Counted from the first letter of the stretch, positions 1 through 10,881 are shown. The stretch is DNA of 64,000 nt from Mantamonas sphyraenae (GCA_026936335.1 JAPMXV010000037.1:62001-126000); one strand, 5' to 3'. Notes: generated from the letters alone by a model not told the origin. Translations and numbers: made by a program.

Positions 1-927
1 CGAGGTCGAATGGGGTCGAACGGGTAGGATTCAGATGTCACGCGAGGTTGCTAGAGATGCGTACGACGTCTGTTCTCTCTCTGGGGACAGCGGGTGGTGC
101 TCAGACCAATCGGGAATCGATTTGGGGGGGTGCTTTTCGCAGGTGTGGGCGGATGGAAAGAGCGCAAGGGATGCGTTTTTTTCCGGGGCCAAGGTGCGGG
201 TTTTCCTCCGACGAAATAGGCGCTTGAGCGTTTCAAATGCGTACTCCAATCGGAAAGCGTTGCTTGCTGGCTGTCTGTCGGGCGCACAAAGACGATCTCA
301 CAATCAAGTGGCTTCGGTGTGCGGCTGCAGAAAGCGTGGGAACTACTGGATGCGTTTCTGCAAGAAACGGAAAAGATGCACACAGTGCACGCACGCACGT
401 GTCAGTCCATTCTGCTCCGTCAAACACAGCCCACCTTCTTTGCTACTGTGCTATGCATGCTGCACGCGTGCGCATGTCTATGCTGCACCCTCCAAACGCC
501 GTGCGCTGGCGTCTGCTCGCTCCATGTACGTACCTTTTTTTCGCGTTGCGAGGTTTGGTCGTGTTTCCTTTCGTACACAAAAACGGGTTGATGTTCTGAT
601 AGGCGGCAAGCGGGGCTATGAGAACAGTTGTTGTGGTACGGTGTCAAAGAAAACTCAGAAACGGCAGTAGACGATTCTCGGTGTAGTTTGGTCTGGGTCG
701 TCTCCGCTCGCGCATCCGCATCCGCACCCGTTTGATGGCCCAGTCACCGTCACTGCCGCACCATTCCAGACAAGACGATACCCTTGCTGTACACCTGCAA
801 CTGCCAGCTCCGAAACGCCTCTCGTCCACCCGTCCTGCAACAAGGCCTCTCCGTTCCGAAAGCGCCCCCGCGTCCAGACCATCATCAGCAGCACACACTC
901 CACACACTTTGTTCACACCCGTCTCGC
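1..927. other. No gene recognised
   Basis: This stretch precedes the Golgi pH regulator gene. It has open frames on both strands, the longest about 211 codons on the plus strand from position 35. They are basic and Cys/Arg-rich, have no recognisable domain and overlap one another in several frames. The last few hundred bases are the likely promoter and 5' leader of the following gene. I see no tRNA fold or repeat. Confidence 0.5.
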
Positions 928-2718
928 ATGCTCGACACGGACGTCCTTCTGGACGTGGCCCTCACACTCTGTACCCAGGCCGTCTTCTTTGGCTTTGCTC
1001 TTTGGTTCTTTCGCCGGGTCCTCTTTAAAGATTACGAGGTACACTGCGCCATGGCCATCCTGTTCGCACACCACACTGCATTCCCACCATTTCAACGCCC
1101 GTTCTCTTCCCCTTTTCGCCCTTTGGTCTCTCCCCGCCCCTCACACATCCCCCGTAACCTTTCCCGCCTCCCCGGTTTCCCCAACACACACACATCTCAC
1201 AACAGGTCAACAATCCGCTCGTGCAATTCCTCTTTGCAATTGTGTTTTCTGTCTCTGTGGGCATGTTTGAGCTCATTATCTTTGAGATCCTCGGCATTTT
1301 CTCCTCGCAGTCAGTTACCTCGTCCACCACGCTGTGACGTGGCACCAACTCCCTCCACACCTTCCCCTTACCCGTGCATACCGTCGCCACCCGTGACCAC
1401 TGCTAACATCATCCACACACACCGCATACCACTCACTTAGGTCTCGCCAGCTCCTGTGGGACATCAACCTTGGGCTCATGCTCCTCCAAGTCCTCCTCCT
1501 CCTCCCGTTCTACATCTTCTTCCTCTTTCTCACCAGCAAGGGCTGGCGCAAGCGCACCTCTCTCCTCTGCTCCCTGCTGTTTGAAGCTTTCTTCCTCTAT
1601 CTCTTTGAAAAGGTGGCCGATCCCTTCCCCATCATGGCTGAGGAGCGCGCAGACTTTATGACGCGTGGCCTCGGCCGTGTAGGCGTCATCGGCGTCACCA
1701 CCATGGCTGTTCTCTCCGGGTACGGTGCAGTCACCTCTCCCTATCGCTATCTCTCCTATTTCCTGCGCGAAATCAAAGACGAGGACGTGCTCGCCATCCA
1801 GAACCGCATTGGCTACGCCGCTGACCGCATCTGCACAAAGAAGAAGCGCATGGTGGTAAGTTGGAGCAACAGGAAGCCATGTGGTCCCCATTCCTTCCCC
1901 CTCAAAGCTCACGTGTGGCCCCCCGTTTGCAGTTCCTCCGCCACCAGCTCTCTGAGCGCGGCTCCTCCGCCATGGGCAAGACGCAGAATTGGAGCGTGCG
2001 TGGCTGGCTTTCCTCCATGTCCAACATGGCAGGGGACGACCGCAACAGCACACAGGCCCAGATAGACAAGCTGAACAAGGAGACGCGCGAGCTGGAGGAG
2101 ATCACCCAGTCTCTCTTTGTCGACCTGCGAGATATGCAGCAGGAGCAAGCACGCATCCGCTTCTCACGCACCTGGAAGGGCCAGGTGTACGACTACCTCG
2201 GCTACTTTCTCTCCATCTACTGTGTTTACAAAATGGTCATGGCTACGATCAACATCGTCTTTGACCGCCGGGCCAAGGTTGACCCCATCACACGCTCGCT
2301 GGAACTCATGCTCCGCTTCATGCAGGTGGACATCGACGTTGCGTTCTGGTCCCAAACCATGAGCTTTGTCATGATCGGCGTCATTGTCATCTCCAGCATC
2401 CGCGGCTTCCTCAACCAGCTCATGAAGGTGTTCTACCAGATGAGCAACAATGTGTCCAGCAACACCGTCGTCCTCCTCATGGCCCAAATCATGGGCATGT
2501 ACTTTGTCTCCTCCGTCCTCCTCATGCGCATGAATCTGCCCGAGCAGTATCGCAACGTGGTGACTTCTGCCTTTGGCGCCATCAAGTTTGACTTTTATCA
2601 TCGCTGGTTCGATACCATCTTTCTCTTTGCCGCCCTTCTCTCAATAGCCTTTTACATAATCTCCTCCAAGAGCCAGAGTATATCCCAGCACAACCTAGGT
2701 GCTTTGGGGCCCTTCTGA
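928..2718 (+). CDS. GPR89: Golgi pH regulator (GPHR/GPR89 family)
   Basis: This is a multi-pass anion channel-like membrane protein of the Golgi; plant homologues are the GTG proteins. Exons: 928-1038, 1206-1309, 1441-1855 and 1933-2718, giving about 471 aa (human protein 455 aa). Every junction preserves frame. The start is chosen because the encoded N-terminus (QAVFFGFALWFF, then LFKDYE) lines up with the first membrane segment of the family. Other family blocks seen are FELIIFEILG, DPFPI, a GVIGVTTMAVLSGYGAV segment, KKKRM before the cytosolic loop, ATINIVFDR, SIRG, AQIMGMYFVSSVLLMRM and FYHRWFDTIF. The loop between residues about 175 and 250 holds the helical region ending in a Thr/Leu-rich coiled coil. 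The C-terminus is slightly longer than in animals. Family identity is very secure; exon edges are hand-predicted. Confidence 0.93.
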
Positions 2719-2789
2719 CGTGTTCAAATGCGAATCAAGCGCCATGCCGCCCCCTCACCCAAATCCGCCACCTCAATTGTCTCATCATC

Positions 2790-3504
2790 TCATGCTTTCT
2801 TGGGCCACGCGGCCGCGCGTTCCTGGCGAAGAGGCACCAACGCCGCTGCTAGCCGTGGCCGCACAATACACCACACAAAGGCCAGTGCAGGAAGCAGCAG
2901 GCCCGCAAGCTTCAGCGCATCCAACGGGGCATTGTACACAAGTGTTTCCATCACCAGATTGAATGGCACGGAGCGGGCAGCCACCTTGGCGTCCACGGCC
3001 CGGCCATCAAAGCTGGCCCTCACTTCCAGGACGTACACCCGCTGTGAATTGACCTGCAGCTGCATAAACGGCAGCTCTCCATGCTCATTGCTCTGAAACA
3101 TGATCTTCTCGATGTTCAGCAGCCTGCGCCGCCGAGGTTGCTGTATGTGGTCGCGTGCGTCCAGTCCGTCCACAAAGGTGAGGGTAAACTGAGCTGGGAA
3201 CTGTTCGTCAAGTGCAACCGTGTGAGCACCACTCCGACGGTTCAATCCCCATGCCTCCTGCTGGCCCGTAGTCTGTCACACCTACCACCGCTGGGTACGA
3301 CACCCGGATCTCGTAGAAGCTGTTGGGGCGCACGGCTGAGCTCGGTACACCAAAGAGCAGCCGACTGCGGCTATTTACATGAGTGGGAGTGATGTGCAGG
3401 TTGTCAATGGGTTCGTCCGGCTGCAATGTGCGCAATTGTGTGGAGCCCAAGGTGCACCCAACGAGCAGTAGCAAGCACAGGAGCCGTGGCGCCGTCGTCG
3501 TCAT
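2790..3504 (-). CDS. Small type I membrane protein, family not recognised
   Basis: Two exons (3286-3504 and 2790-3188) joined in phase 0 across a 97-nt intron (donor GTAGGT) give about 205 aa. The N-terminus MTTTAPRLLCLLLLVGC looks like a secretory signal peptide. A luminal or extracellular region of about 125 residues follows, with FYEIRVSYPAV just before the intron and RRRLLNIEKI after it. A single hydrophobic segment near the C-terminus (LAGLLLPALAFVWCIV) is followed by a basic tail. This is the topology of an ER or surface single-pass protein. I do not recognise the family. The gene is head-to-head with the glycosyltransferase, 83 bp between start codons. Without splicing the frame closes early, which supports the intron. 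Confidence 0.7.
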
Positions 3505-3587
3505 CCGTGCTTTGCTGCGCTTGCGCATACGCACCCAGAGTGTGTGAGAGTGTTCCCACCTGCTCCAGTTCCACCTTGCTTCCACAA

Positions 3588-4868
3588 ATGAGCAACTCCA
3601 CTCGTGTGCTCTTCATTTCCATGGAGTCCATGGGTGAGCCCGTCTTCTCGGGCAACGGGACCCTGTCCCGCACCATTGTCTCCGTCCTCCACGCCTCCGA
3701 CGTGCCCGTGTTTGTGTATTGTGGCACACATGCACCAGACGACTCCAACGAAGCAGGGGCTGCGGTGGACGTGCGTTCTGTGGACGATAACCTCACTGTT
3801 GCCCAATGCGCGCTTGACGTGTGGTTCAAGCACGACCGCGACGCCGCCTGGGAGGCCTTTGCAGAGGGCATCGAAGCCTGTGCGCAGGCCATTGCCTCGT
3901 TTGAGCCGCTCATGGTTGTGGGCGTTGATTGGACGAGTGTCAGTGCATGGCAACACCTGCAGAACGCCATGAATCTTGACCTGCCCTTTGTGTACATGCC
4001 TTTCCGCATGCAGTATGCCACACAGGACAAACACGACACAGGAACAAGTATTGACGACGACGCAGATGACACCGCACGAGCGCTGGTCGACTTTTACGCA
4101 GCGTTGGAGCTCCAGGCATGTCAGCTGGCCTCACGCGTGATCACCCTGTGTCAAGTGGACAAAGACAGCGTGCAAAGGCTGATGGAGCGGGACAGTGAGC
4201 TGCAACAACATCCTCCGCCTGTCTCTGTGGTGTATCCTCCTCTTCGAAAGGCAATCACGGATCACGCGCATCAGAAGGCGGACCTGCACAGCAGCGAAAC
4301 ACCCACACGCACATACATCACCTGCTGCTCGCGCATCTGTGGAGAGAAGAACACCATGCTCTTTGTGGATGTGTTGGAACATCTGGTGGACGATCTGGCA
4401 GAGCTGGGCCTGGTGCCGTTGCTTTGTGGAGCCGAGGTGGACACAACCTACTCGGCCCGTCTCAAGAAACGCCTGCGCGCCCTATACCCAGACGCACGCA
4501 TCATTGACGACTTTCTCGACGCCCAGCAGCTGGGCGATGTGTTTGCAGCCACATGGCTCAACTTCCATCCCAGTTTGTACGAGGCGTACGGCCTCACCAT
4601 CGCCGAAGCCGGCGCGTTTGGCGCAGCCACAATCATGCACAACCAGCACATCGGCGTGGCCGAGTTTCTGCACAAGAGTGACACTCAGGCCGTGTTTGAG
4701 GTGGACATGACAAGTGGTGCTGAAAAAGTGGCAGAGGTTGTGCGAGAGCTGCTGCACGACTCAGCGTCGTTGTGTTCACAAGTGGCCCTCGCGGCACAGG
4801 AAACATGTCTGGGGTGGGACGAAACAAAGTATGGGGAGGCTGTGTTGCTGGCAATGAACGACGGTTGA
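3588..4868 (+). CDS. Glycosyltransferase family 4-like protein
   Basis: Intronless, 426 aa. The C-terminal half carries the hallmark of GT-B glycosyltransferases of family 4: FHPSLYEAYGLTIAEAGAFG, containing the E-x7-E motif (E of EAYGLT to E of AEAG) that contacts the sugar nucleotide. Upstream are a Rossmann-like strand (YITCCSRICGEKN) and PLLCGAEVD. The N-terminal half begins RVLFISMES, as expected for the acceptor-binding Rossmann domain. There is no signal peptide or membrane segment, so it is probably cytosolic or on the cytosolic ER face. The start at 3588 is preferred over an upstream frame extension because that extension overlaps the divergent gene and is unlike the domain. The donor sugar and acceptor cannot be told. 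Confidence 0.8.
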   Translation: MSNSTRVLFISMESMGEPVFSGNGTLSRTIVSVLHASDVPVFVYCGTHAPDDSNEAGAAVDVRSVDDNLTVAQCALDVWFKHDRDAAWEAFAEGIEACAQAIASFEPLMVVGVDWTSVSAWQHLQNAMNLDLPFVYMPFRMQYATQDKHDTGTSIDDDADDTARALVDFYAALELQACQLASRVITLCQVDKDSVQRLMERDSELQQHPPPVSVVYPPLRKAITDHAHQKADLHSSETPTRTYITCCSRICGEKNTMLFVDVLEHLVDDLAELGLVPLLCGAEVDTTYSARLKKRLRALYPDARIIDDFLDAQQLGDVFAATWLNFHPSLYEAYGLTIAEAGAFGAATIMHNQHIGVAEFLHKSDTQAVFEVDMTSGAEKVAEVVRELLHDSASLCSQVALAAQETCLGWDETKYGEAVLLAMNDG

Positions 4869-4903
4869 CACGCGTGCGAGCATGCAACTCGATCCCATTG
4901 CCC

Positions 4904-5093
4904 ATGTTCAAGTCTGCCGAATTGCGGCCAGCCTTGAACAAGCAAGGATCTTCATCATCATTGGTGGTCGACGCTGCCTCAGAGGATGGTGATAGTGCCG
5001 TTGCCGCCGCCACATCCTCATCCAACTCCTCCTCGACGGCAACTGCCTCCTCTGCCTCCTCCTCTTCCTCCTCCTCCTCCTCCTCCTCATCCA

Positions 5094-5125
<32 letters not shown>

Positions 5126-6450
5126 TCGTCGTCTTCTATGGCCAGGGGGGCTATGGGGGACGCAGGTGCGGCCACGGCGGGTCAGGGGCCCAGCGTGCAG
5201 CTTGCCGAGCTGACCGAGCCGTCCAAGGCCGAAATCAGCATACGGGTGGTGTACAAAAACAAGCGCTTCGAGAGCACATTCAACCCCACGTGCTTCAAAG
5301 TCGACGAGCTGCTCGCCGAGTATCCGGGCGAACGCATCCACACTGAGCTGGTCATGCTCAAGGGATTCCAATCGACGTGTGCGTGGCCAGCCGCCCCTTG
5401 CCAAAATCGCAGCAAGGCCATGCCTCTTTGCTGTTCCCCGCCGCTCCCACCGCTGACACATTCCCACCCGCACGCCCCGTCGCCCGAACCCCACACTCAG
5501 CCGGAAAGGTGTTGGAGCCTGGGCGTGGCTACCACGTCGAAAAGACTCAGGCATACAAGAGTACGTGCGATTTGGAGACTTCTGCCCTCTCGGGGATCTG
5601 GCCCGACTTTTCGCTGACACCTGCTCCTCGTCGCTCTCACGTTGGACCTTGCATGCTCCGTTTGCGTACCACGCGTGTATTGTACCACTGCCGTGCCACG
5701 ATCTGGCACTGCGTAGTGTACGAGTGCTACGTCAAGTCCCAGGACAAGCAAGGAGCAGGCCGCCCTGTGGCCCAGCAGGACAAGCTGATGGAGGTGCCCA
5801 AACAGTACGAAAAGGTTGTGGAGGACGGCACCTTTTCCATCAACGGCCTCGTGCCCAACCAGGAGTACACGCTGATGATCACAGAGAATCTCGAGGGCAA
5901 GGACTTTGTCTCGCAGATGACAGCAGAGCAGGTGGCCGAGGTTCGCAAGTCCTTTGACGTGTTGGACAAGAACGGCAACGGCCTGCTCACTGTCGATGAG
6001 ATCGACGAGCATTTCGCGCGTCTGCTGGTGAGTGCGAGCTGGCGGTGGTGTGCCGACAAACCGTCCACCCCCACCCCCTCCTTGTTCGCAAACCCCCGAC
6101 CACTCACTCGTTCACTGTCCACACATCCTATGCAGAATGACGAAAAGGAAAATGTGCGTCGCGAGCACGCTGCTCTGTTGGAAGACATGCGGCGCAACAA
6201 CCTTGAGCTGGGTCTTGGCGAGCTTCCCAGCGCATTTGTGGAGGAGCAAATGCAGCTGTTGCAGGAGAATCTGGACGCTGTGGCAAAGTCCTTTGACAAG
6301 AAGTGGGCTGTACGCAAGCGCGTGTTTCGTGAGCAGATCATCAGTGCCGACCTCAACGACGACGGCATCGTCACTTGGGAAGAGTGGCTGCGCGTGCACA
6401 GCTTTGACTATGTGTGGGACATGCGATACATCGAGGATCTGTTCGGATAG
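4904..6450 (+). CDS. EF-hand protein with long poly-Ser N-terminal region
   Basis: Exons 4904-5378, 5501-5560, 5717-6027 and 6136-6450 join in frame to about 386 aa. The start codon lies only 35 nt after the preceding stop. Residues about 10-85 are low complexity, with a serine tract of roughly 40 residues encoded by TCC/TCG repeats. A globular region follows (ISIRVVYKNKRFESTF and LEPGRGYHVEK). There are two canonical EF-hand loops: D-x-N-G-N-G with E at position 12 (LDKNGNGLLTVDEI), and near the C-terminus D-x-N-D-D-G (ADLNDDGIVTWEEW). A helical, charged stretch separates them. It is a predicted Ca2+-binding protein whose partner is unknown. The 60-nt second exon is the least certain. Confidence 0.75.
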
Positions 6451-6484
6451 GGTGTTCATTTTGCGCGCAATGAACCCACATGTC

Positions 6485-7575
6485 TCACGCCGCCAAAAAC
6501 TCGCCCATCACTTGGTCAAACATCTCCTCGCTCAGGCCATCCATGCTCATGGCCACGTAGCGCGTAAATTCAAACAGATCGATGCTGCCATCGCCACTCA
6601 CGTCCTGTGGTCCGGTGTCCGGGACGTGTCAGAGCAACGATCCGCGTCTCCCATGGCCATGCCATCCCTCTTCTCCTCTGGCCTCGCACACAACCTACCA
6701 GCGCCTTGAGCGACTCCTGAACCTCTTCTTCCGACGGTTTCTCGCCGGTCATACGCTGTGTGGCCCGTGTGAGTACTCGCGGTGCGGTTCATGCCACCAG
6801 TGTGGCTTCTCCGTCCTGGCCCCGTGTTCCAACGTACCTCCAGGAGCAGCACCATCTCCGAGGCGTCGATGTCACCGCTGTCGTTGGTGTCAAACTTGGC
6901 AAACACCTTGCTGATGGTCGATTTTTGCTGCAGCGACAGGTTCTCGATCTTGTCGCTTTGCTTCAGGATTTCCTTGACGTACATGTCAAAATAGTTGTCC
7001 TTCATCGGGTCGCAGATGGCCAGCATAAACTGCCCAAACTCTTGTTCGTCCACCTGGAGCATGCCGCGACGCCAGGCCGGAAAAGGACGTTCACGGAGCA
7101 CAAACCCAACCCGCGGCGACACACGTGCCCCAACAGCCCCAAGAGAGAGAGAATGTGTGTGCAAACGACGCGGGTCCATGATACGATTTCCGGGTCAGTC
7201 TTGTGCACCTGCTAGTGTGCTGCTGGTGTATCGCTGCAGGCGCGGGTGACACGAAAGAGGGAAAACCCTTTGTGACACCACCGAGCAGCACATGCGGCCC
7301 ACAGCCTTGCGTGCTTCCCTCAAACCTACCACGCCGTTGTCATTGGTGTCCAGGTTGGCCCAGATATCGTCCAGCTCCTGCTGAGTGTATGCGCCATCAG
7401 CCGGCAGCAGCTTGTGAATGAGCAGCGGCAGTTCCGACCGCTCAATCGTTCCGCTGCCGTCCATGTCGTACGTGACAAACACCTGCTTCAGCTTCTGCAG
7501 TCGATATTCATTCCTTGGGTTGTCGTACAGTCCCTCACTACCCAGGTCACTGCTCTGCAGAGATTTCTCGCTCAT
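6485..7575 (-). CDS. Four-EF-hand calcium-binding protein (calmodulin-like)
   Basis: Exons 7330-7575, 6838-7053, 6699-6755 and 6485-6604 give 212 aa. Four EF-hand loops are complete: DMDGSGTIERSE, DTNDNGVVDEQE, DTNDSGDIDASE and DVSGDGSIDLFE. The second loop is split by the first intron between its two Val codons; splicing restores a perfect loop, which strongly supports the model. The loops form two pairs, as in calmodulin and related sensors, but the spacing is longer than in calmodulin (148 aa) and the N-terminus has a 30-residue extension without a myristoylation glycine. It is convergent with the other EF-hand gene, with 34 nt between stops. The specific subfamily is not assigned. Confidence 0.85.
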
Positions 7576-7614
7576 GCTTGTGGTCTTGCTTTGCCACAAC
7601 ACGCGCACAAGGTC

Positions 7615-8760
7615 TCAATCGTTCTCGTCCACCGCACTCGTCACTGTCAACTCTTCGTCCGACGACGTTTCACCTTCCTCGTCCTCTTTCATCATGTTGC
7701 TGATACACATGCGGTCGTGGCCGCCCAGTTTTTCCGCCTCGACCATTGCTCCGTCCTCCGATCCACGTGTCTTGTCCCTCGTCTGCATCTTTTCGCCTCC
7801 CACCGAATACCATGTCACTTTGGCTGTCCGCCTCTCTCCTGTGCGGTGCTTGAAACACAGGCACTGGTCGTACGGGGGCGAGTAGATGTGCAGCGACACA
7901 GCTGGCGTTTGCGGGCATCGGTTGTAGATGCAGTGCAGTCCAATGTCGTCTGTACTCCACCACGTATATAGGGTATAGCAACCCACATGCAGCCGTGTCA
8001 GCATCCCAATCCTCCTCTGGGTCGCTGCTTGCGCGCTTCGTTGGATTTTCACTCATTCCCGAATTTTCCACCGGGCGTTTTTAAGGGCAAAAATTTTCTG
8101 AAAGGCGGAAACTCACCGCTGATGTAGGTTGTGTCTTCAGTCTGCAGTGTGTTCTCCTGCATGCATTCCATCTTTTCCCCTTCTTTGCAGTCGATAGGAT
8201 ACTGCTCCTCCACGAGCGTGCCTGTGGTTCGTGTGTGAGGTCGGTGAACACCCCCTTCTTTTCCCCTGTCGACGTGGTCCCGCGCCAAAACGCTCGGTCC
8301 GCCGTCCTCCGGACACACCCTCGTTTGTCCTCTCGCTCTTACGCCTCCCACATCCCCGCCATCCCCAGTACCTACCTTGCAACACCTTCATGAAGCAATG
8401 TGCACCCGCGTGGTCGTGGATGGGCGACCGTACGCCCGGTCCCCACACAAGCACGATCATGTTGAAGTCGTCCGTGCCGCACACCAGGTTCCGTGTGTAC
8501 CTGTCCGACTCCAGGTATGCATACTTGCCCCACTCTTCCGGGTCGTTCTCATACCTGTCCCGCAGCACTCTTCTTGGTCAGCTTCGCCCTCATTTGCACG
8601 CCGTTGCCACCTTGTCTGAAATGCGGGAATTTTCCTCTTTCCACAGCTCGCCATCCCCCCCTTCCACCTACCCGGCCACCAGTGCTTTGGCTTCCTCAAT
8701 GTTGAATTTCTCGCTGTTGATATGATCCGTAAGCGCGTTTGCAAGTGTTTCAAAGTTCAT
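7615..8760 (-). CDS. CDO1: Cysteine dioxygenase
   Basis: Converts L-cysteine to cysteine sulfinate, the first step of cysteine catabolism toward taurine or sulfate, in the cytosol. Exons 8672-8760, 8376-8569, 8117-8221 and 7615-7949 join in frame to 240 aa (animal enzymes about 200 aa). Cupin-type iron ligands are present: H81 and H83 in SPIHDHAGAHC and H135 in IGLHC. C88 and Y152 (HIYSPPY) match the pair that forms the Cys-Tyr cofactor in animal enzymes, and R56 (YTRN) matches the substrate-binding arginine. An acidic C-terminal extension of about 50 residues, ending SAVDEND, is extra. The gene is head-to-head with the PLAT-domain gene, 75 bp between starts. Confidence 0.93.
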
Positions 8761-8835
8761 CAAGGTTGGTCTTGTCGTTGGTTGCAGCAGCGCATCGTCC
8801 GCCGGGCAAACCAAATTCGACTCGCCTACCGGCTC

Positions 8836-9550
8836 ATGAGCTCAGCCGACAAGGAGGCATTGGCCCAGCAGCGCTGGAAGGACTATCTTGCTGAGATGGT
8901 CCGCGTCCGCGAACAGTTCCGCGGTGTCAAAAAGCCAGAAGGTGCGGAGTTTGCGCAGAACGACACCCAAACTCTGCTTTCCTCGCGCCCCTTCTCTCCG
9001 TCCCCTTCCCAGTGTCGCATCCCGCACACAGTGTCCATAGTGCTCACACAACACATCGGATGTGGCGTTCCACCCCCACTGGCTGCTCGTCCCAAATCCT
9101 GCAGCCGTCGAAGACTACAGGCTTCGCTTCGTCACGGGCAACAAGTTGACCGCAGGCACAAACGCACAGGTCCACTGTACCCTTGTGGGTACCGATTACA
9201 TCACAGGCGACATTGTTATTGATGGCGACGGCACGTTTGGTCGAGACTCGGAGGATGTGTTTGAGTGCAGCGACATCGACGTGGGTGACATCACCGCCCT
9301 CTCCATTGGTCACAGCAACACCTCTCTGTTTCCCAGCTGGTACCTAGAGACGGTGCATGTTACAAAGGTCAACCAGGGTGTCACCTACGACTTTTCCTTC
9401 CATTGCTGGCTCAGCAGGGACAAGGAAGACTGCGCCATCTTCTACCTGCGCAAGCCAGACAACAACCCTCGCGACGACGACGACGACGGCAACGACGGCG
9501 ACAACACCGAGGAGGAAGCCAACAAAGAGGTGGAATTGGGCTCTCTGTGA
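8836..9550 (+). CDS. PLAT/LH2-like domain protein
   Basis: Exon 1 starts at 8836 (MSSADKEALAQ...) and encodes a charged helical segment. It probably ends near 8941 at GAAG|GTGCGG. The main exon lies around 9041-9550; the exact junction is unresolved because the best donor and acceptor are out of phase. The main exon has the features of a PLAT domain (a beta-sandwich that binds membranes or proteins): a NKLTAGTNAQVHCTLVG strand, FPSWYLETVHV (the conserved Trp-Tyr-Leu strand) and YDFSFHCWLS. An Asp-rich tail (DDDDDGNDGDN) ends the protein. No catalytic lipoxygenase or lipase domain is attached, so it is a stand-alone PLAT protein, perhaps about 190-200 aa. Its stop is 21 nt from the convergent ANKRD39 stop. 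Confidence 0.68.
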
Positions 9551-9571
9551 CACGCAGTGGCGTCGCACAAA

Positions 9572-10177
9572 TCAACTGGTTTTGTCTGTGTCCTGCCCCA
9601 CTTCAACTTCCGCTTCTTCCACCTCCACCTCCACCTCCTTTCCCTCTTTGGATGTCTCTCCCACAAACGGCAACACCAGCTCCGCAATTGCCTCGTACTC
9701 TGCTTGCCCTGCACATATGTCCAGCACCGTGCGGCCCTTGACGTCGGTTGCGTTTGCGTCCGCCCCAGCGTCCAGCAGCTGTGCAACCACATCTACGTGT
9801 CCTCGTCCCGCTGCCTTGTGCAGAGCCGTCAATCCATCTCCATCTTGAAGCACAGTCGACGCACCTGCCTTGAGCAACACCCCAACCACCTCAGTATGGC
9901 CCATGTACGCTGCGCGGTGCAGAGCCGTCGCCCCACCGTTTGTCTGTGCGTCGACACTGGCCCCATTCCACACCAGAAACCGCACCACATCCAAGTGTCC
10001 CGAACGTGCGGCATAGTGCAGCGGAGCATAGCCGTGCTCGTCCTGGACGCTCGTACGCGACGGAACCTTCTCCACAAGCTGCCGCACACGATCCAGTCTC
10101 CCGTTCATGGCTGCATTCCACACAGCAGACTCTGGACCCGGTTCCAACCCGTGCGAATGGTCGTGCTGGTGGCTCAT
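9572..10177 (-). CDS. ANKRD39: ANKRD39-like ankyrin repeat protein
   Basis: Intronless, 201 aa. After a His-rich start (MSHQHDHSHG) comes SAVWNAAMNGRLDRV. Ankyrin repeats follow with the consensus helices GYAPLHYAARSGHLDVVRFL, GATALHRAAYMGHTEVVGVL and GLTALHKAAGRGHVDVVAQL. Repeat order, spacing and total length match animal ANKRD39 (183 aa), including the GGATALHRA block. An acidic Glu/Val tail is lineage-specific. It is a protein-protein interaction scaffold; a ciliary role has been proposed for animal homologues but is not shown here. Its ATG overlaps the stop codon of the upstream basic gene (10174-10654) in an ATGA arrangement. Confidence 0.8.
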   Translation of the reverse strand: MSHQHDHSHGLEPGPESAVWNAAMNGRLDRVRQLVEKVPSRTSVQDEHGYAPLHYAARSGHLDVVRFLVWNGASVDAQTNGGATALHRAAYMGHTEVVGVLLKAGASTVLQDGDGLTALHKAAGRGHVDVVAQLLDAGADANATDVKGRTVLDICAGQAEYEAIAELVLPFVGETSKEGKEVEVEVEEAEVEVGQDTDKTS

Positions 10178-10654
10178 TCTCCTTGGTTGCCTCTGCGCAG
10201 GTACGCCAGCACGTCCATTGCTCGCTGCGGCGTGGGATCCTCTCCAATCAGCTCCAACAGCTCCAACCGTTGCATCGGACGCAACCCACGCCGTTTCTCA
10301 CGCTGGCTCAGCGCAACCACGTTCCCTGTCTTCTGTGTAAGCCGTCCGCGTACCGTGTGTCTCAACGCAGCATTCCACCCCTCAGCCGTCCTTACCAAGA
10401 AGTGACTTTGCACGATTCATCTCTGTCTCCTTCACAGGCACCATTGCTGGCGCTGCCGCCTCCTCCAACTCGTTGTCCGCAGCAGCCGGCCATTTGGGCC
10501 GTCCGCCAGCCGCAGCTATGGCCTCCCTCCGCTTTGCCAGCTTCTCCTCGAGCCGCGCTTGACGACGTTCTCTTCCCATGCGCTTCAGTCTAAGTTGCTG
10601 AACATTGCGTCGCGACAAGTCTCTACGAGCTTGCTTCTTGCGCTTGCTTGCCAT
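10174..10654 (-). CDS. Small basic protein, unrecognised, upstream of and overlapping ANKRD39
   Basis: Exons 10396-10654 and 10174-10325, with a 70-nt intron (GTAAGG...CAG), give 136 aa in frame. The N-terminal half is very basic and helical (MASKRKKQARRDLSRRN, then KRMGRERRQARLEEKL), resembling a nuclear or nucleolar targeting segment. The C-terminal half is Leu/Glu-rich (MQRLELLELIGEDPTPQRAM). The stop codon TGA shares two bases with the ATG of ANKRD39, so the two frames overlap by 4 nt on the same strand. No family is recognised. An alternative is that this is part of a fused transcript with ANKRD39. Confidence 0.55.
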
Positions 10655-10844
10655 CCCTGCCACGCGATCCAGAACAGACACTTCCACAACAACTGTCGTG
10701 CGCCTCATTCCCTCCACAAGCACAGCCAGACCCACTTTCCTTCCAGTGTCCACTGCACTGCCCCACCGTTTCCACATTGTTCTTGTCCTCCAAGATCGTT
10801 TGGATTCAACTTCGCAACCGCTTCATCCAACAATCACCCCACCA

Positions 10845-10881
10845 TGATCATCATCATCGTCATCATCATCATCATCATCAA
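10845..10881. repeat. ATC trinucleotide microsatellite
   Basis: A run of ATC/GTC triplets lies just downstream (3') of actin copy 1. The matching position 3' of actin copy 2 (about 12876-12909) holds a shorter, imperfect version, so the tract was included in the actin block duplication and has since changed length. Confidence 0.85.

Noticed and set aside
35-670. Plus-strand 211-codon frame at the window start
   Set aside because: Cys/Arg-rich composition, no motif, and competing frames on both strands; not distinguishable from chance.
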